The notes under the pieces were generated by a model that was given only the letters and a program-made list of their open reading frames with translations, made no database searches and was not told the origin of the DNA. The position numbers and the translations under genes are program-made. From positions 1 to 25,841 of the forward strand of contig CBFGVX010000045.1 of NCBI GenBank assembly GCA_965652425.1: a stretch of 25,841 bases of DNA, written 5' to 3'. Positions 24,364 through 25,841 of this stretch are shown here, in pieces. Positions within the stretch are counted from its first letter, which is position 1; each line of letters begins with the position of its first letter. The stretch comes from JANSXG01 sp965652425 (GTDB taxonomy: Bacteria; Planctomycetota; Phycisphaerae; Phycisphaerales; UBA1924).

Positions 24364-25248
24364 TTACTCCGCCACTATTCCCCCGTCGATGGCCTTGGCC
24401 ACCGCCAGGGCCTGGCGATGCTCGGCGACATCGTGCACCCGGAATAGCCGGACACCTAGACGGAAATGGGCCACCGAGATCGCCACGCTCCCGGCAACGC
24501 GCTCGGAGGCCGATTCCACGCCGGTCACCGCGCCGATGAAGCTCTTGCGGCTCGCCGCGCTGAGGATCGGGTACCCCAGCTTCAGAAGCTCCCCGGTTCC
24601 AGCGATGAGCCGGTAGTTCTGCTCCACGCTCTTGCCGAATCCCAGCCCCGGATCGAGCACCACACAGCCCGGTTCGACCCCGGCCTCGAGCGCCGCTTCC
24701 GCCCGCTCACCGAGGTATGCCTTCACCGATGCCACCACGCCGCCCTCGTACTCCGGTGTCGTGGGGTACGCGCTCAGACCGGCCGGCGCCTCCTCGGACA
24801 GCCGGCGGTGCATCAGCACCAGCCCCGCGCCGCTCCGCGCAGCGAGGTCGAGCATGTCCCGGCTCTCCGTGCCGGCCGCGACATCGTTGATGATCGAAGC
24901 CCCCGCCTCAAGCGCCGCCTCGGCCACTTCGGCGAGCGTCGTATCGATGCTCAGCGGCAGCCCGATCCCCGCCTCGCGGATCGCTCGGATCACGGGGAGC
25001 ACCCGCCGAATCTGCTCCGACGCGCCCACACGCTCGGACCCGAGCCGCGTCGATTCGCCCCCGATATCGAGAAGATCCGCACCGGCCTCGGCCATCAGCA
25101 GCGCGCGCCGGAGCGCATCGACCGGATCCAGATGCCGCCCGCCATCCGAAAAAGAGTTCGGCGTGATGTTCAGAATGCCCATGATGCGAGGCGAGGACAG
25201 ATCGATCGACCCGCCGCCCCCGATCCGCCATGAACCGCTGGCGCTCAC
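24364..25248 (-). CDS. folP: Dihydropteroate synthase
   Basis: The enzyme condenses p-aminobenzoate with dihydropterin pyrophosphate in folate synthesis and is the sulfonamide target. The 294 residues carry RIMGILNITPNSFSDGG (21-37), DLLDIGGEST (58-67), SIDT, ASIINDVAAG, LVLMH, VVLDPGLGFGKSVEQN and SAASRKSFIG, and end shortly after RVHDVAEHRQA. The start chosen is GTG at 25248, which overlaps the stop of the upstream gene as GTGA and has GGAGGG seven bases upstream; a longer in-frame extension lies antisense-free but within the upstream coding region. The overlap implies translational coupling. Confidence 0.95.
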   Translation of the reverse strand: MSASGSWRIGGGGSIDLSSPRIMGILNITPNSFSDGGRHLDPVDALRRALLMAEAGADLLDIGGESTRLGSERVGASEQIRRVLPVIRAIREAGIGLPLSIDTTLAEVAEAALEAGASIINDVAAGTESRDMLDLAARSGAGLVLMHRRLSEEAPAGLSAYPTTPEYEGGVVASVKAYLGERAEAALEAGVEPGCVVLDPGLGFGKSVEQNYRLIAGTGELLKLGYPILSAASRKSFIGAVTGVESASERVAGSVAISVAHFRLGVRLFRVHDVAEHRQALAVAKAIDGGIVAE

Positions 25249-25841
25249 TCCGTCGCCCTCCGCTCGCCAATACGGGCGCGGACGCGATCCATGAAACCCA
25301 GCGCGCGGGCTGGGATGATCACCGTTGCGTGCATCTCCGAGTCGCCGCTGCGCATGGAGGCGACCATCGGCCCGAGGTCCTCGGGCATCGGGATGCTCCA
25401 CTGTTTCGAGATGAACGACATGATCGTTTCCAGGTTCAGACTGCCCCGCACGCTCGCATCGTCGGGCAACTGCGCCAGCCAGCCCTGAAGCGAATCTTTG
25501 TCCTCGATCGAGCGCATCTCCGGCCCGTAGGCGATCAAGCGGTCCAGCCCGTTCGCCTCATCGGTGTTCGTGATGTAGACCCGTCCGTCGCGCACGAACA
25601 TCCACCCCTGAACCGCCGGTCCGTTCGCCGCGCCCCGCGAGCCGGGCAGCCACTGTTGCCAGCCGGAACCGCCCGATCGCGCCGGCGTCTCCGCCGTGAT
25701 CTGAAACCGGTCGAGCGCCACACCGCCGCGCGTGCTGGCATTGCTGATGAGCCGCGACCCGGATCGCGAATTGATGGCCTCGGCGATCGCCGCCCGAACC
25801 CGCTCCGGGTCGTCGGCTTCGAGCGCGATCGCGGCTTTGAG
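25245..25841 (-). CDS. C-terminal part of an unidentified protein (runs off the right edge)
   Basis: The frame is open to the end of the window, so only the last 198 residues are visible and the start is missing. The visible part begins LKAAIALEADDPERVRAAIA and contains GWMFVRDGRVYITNTDEANG, LQGWLAQLPDDASVRGSLNL and a C-terminal VIIPARALGFMDRVRARIG. It has no transmembrane segment in the visible part. The pattern, an oligomer-like alpha/beta domain with 'D..V..A' segments, recalls secreted DUF3352-type proteins, but I cannot assign it. Its stop overlaps the folP start by four bases, so both are in one transcription unit. Confidence 0.8.
   Translation of the reverse strand, partial: LKAAIALEADDPERVRAAIAEAINSRSGSRLISNASTRGGVALDRFQITAETPARSGGSGWQQWLPGSRGAANGPAVQGWMFVRDGRVYITNTDEANGLDRLIAYGPEMRSIEDKDSLQGWLAQLPDDASVRGSLNLETIMSFISKQWSIPMPEDLGPMVASMRSGDSEMHATVIIPARALGFMDRVRARIGERRATE

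Overview
This looks like a chromosomal window from a GC-rich, Gram-negative-type bacterium, most likely a planctomycete and possibly of the Phycisphaerae. That assignment is an inference. It rests on the high G+C, the many genes without a clear Shine-Dalgarno sequence, a type IV-type pseudopilin, secreted amidohydrolases, STN/secretin-like 'GWRDNGG' repeats of a kind I associate with planctomycetes, and lipoproteins together with Lgt. No rRNA, tRNA, CRISPR array, transposase, integrase or phage gene was seen. Most genes are housekeeping genes in short, frequently alternating transcription units.

Layout. 1-3430: a MEMO1-family protein with an extra N-terminal domain, a small membrane protein, and a Bfd-like [2Fe-2S] protein divergent from chorismate synthase (aroC). 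3434-5750: a two-gene unit on the minus strand, a PadR-type repressor followed by a large membrane-anchored protein with a duplicated periplasmic STN/secretin-like module; a perfect 10-bp inverted repeat lies over the presumed promoter. 5845-8122: a SAM methyltransferase, a 421-bp non-coding stretch with structured elements, a pseudopilin and a strong intrinsic terminator. 8197-14213: two exported amidohydrolase-family proteins (three amidohydrolase domains, only one with an intact metal site) and D-3-phosphoglycerate dehydrogenase (serA). 14221-15730: DUF486 membrane protein, RdgB/HAM1 nucleotide pyrophosphatase and QueF (queuosine pathway) on the minus strand. 15867-19170: a secreted small protein, a TPR lipoprotein and an AtoE-family short-chain fatty acid transporter. 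19195-22691: minus-strand PD-(D/E)XK nuclease-like protein, ChaN-type lipoprotein and a polytopic membrane protein. 22756-25841: lgt, thioredoxin, folP (dihydropteroate synthase) and the C-terminal part of an unidentified protein that runs off the right edge.

Two observations stand out. First, the tetranucleotide ACGT is almost absent: reading every line I found one copy in 25.8 kb, while ACGA, ACGC and ACGG are each frequent. Asp-Val, Asn-Val, His-Val and Tyr-Val pairs are accordingly written GAT/AAT/CAT/TAT + GTN although the C-ending codons are otherwise preferred. This points to a genome-wide modification, restriction or repair bias. Second, the PadR-linked membrane protein has an unusual order (cytoplasmic helical domain, transmembrane helix, SLBB-like segment, two STN plus secretin-like repeats) and its periplasmic half has clearly lower G+C than its cytoplasmic half. 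It is the best candidate here for an undescribed signalling system.
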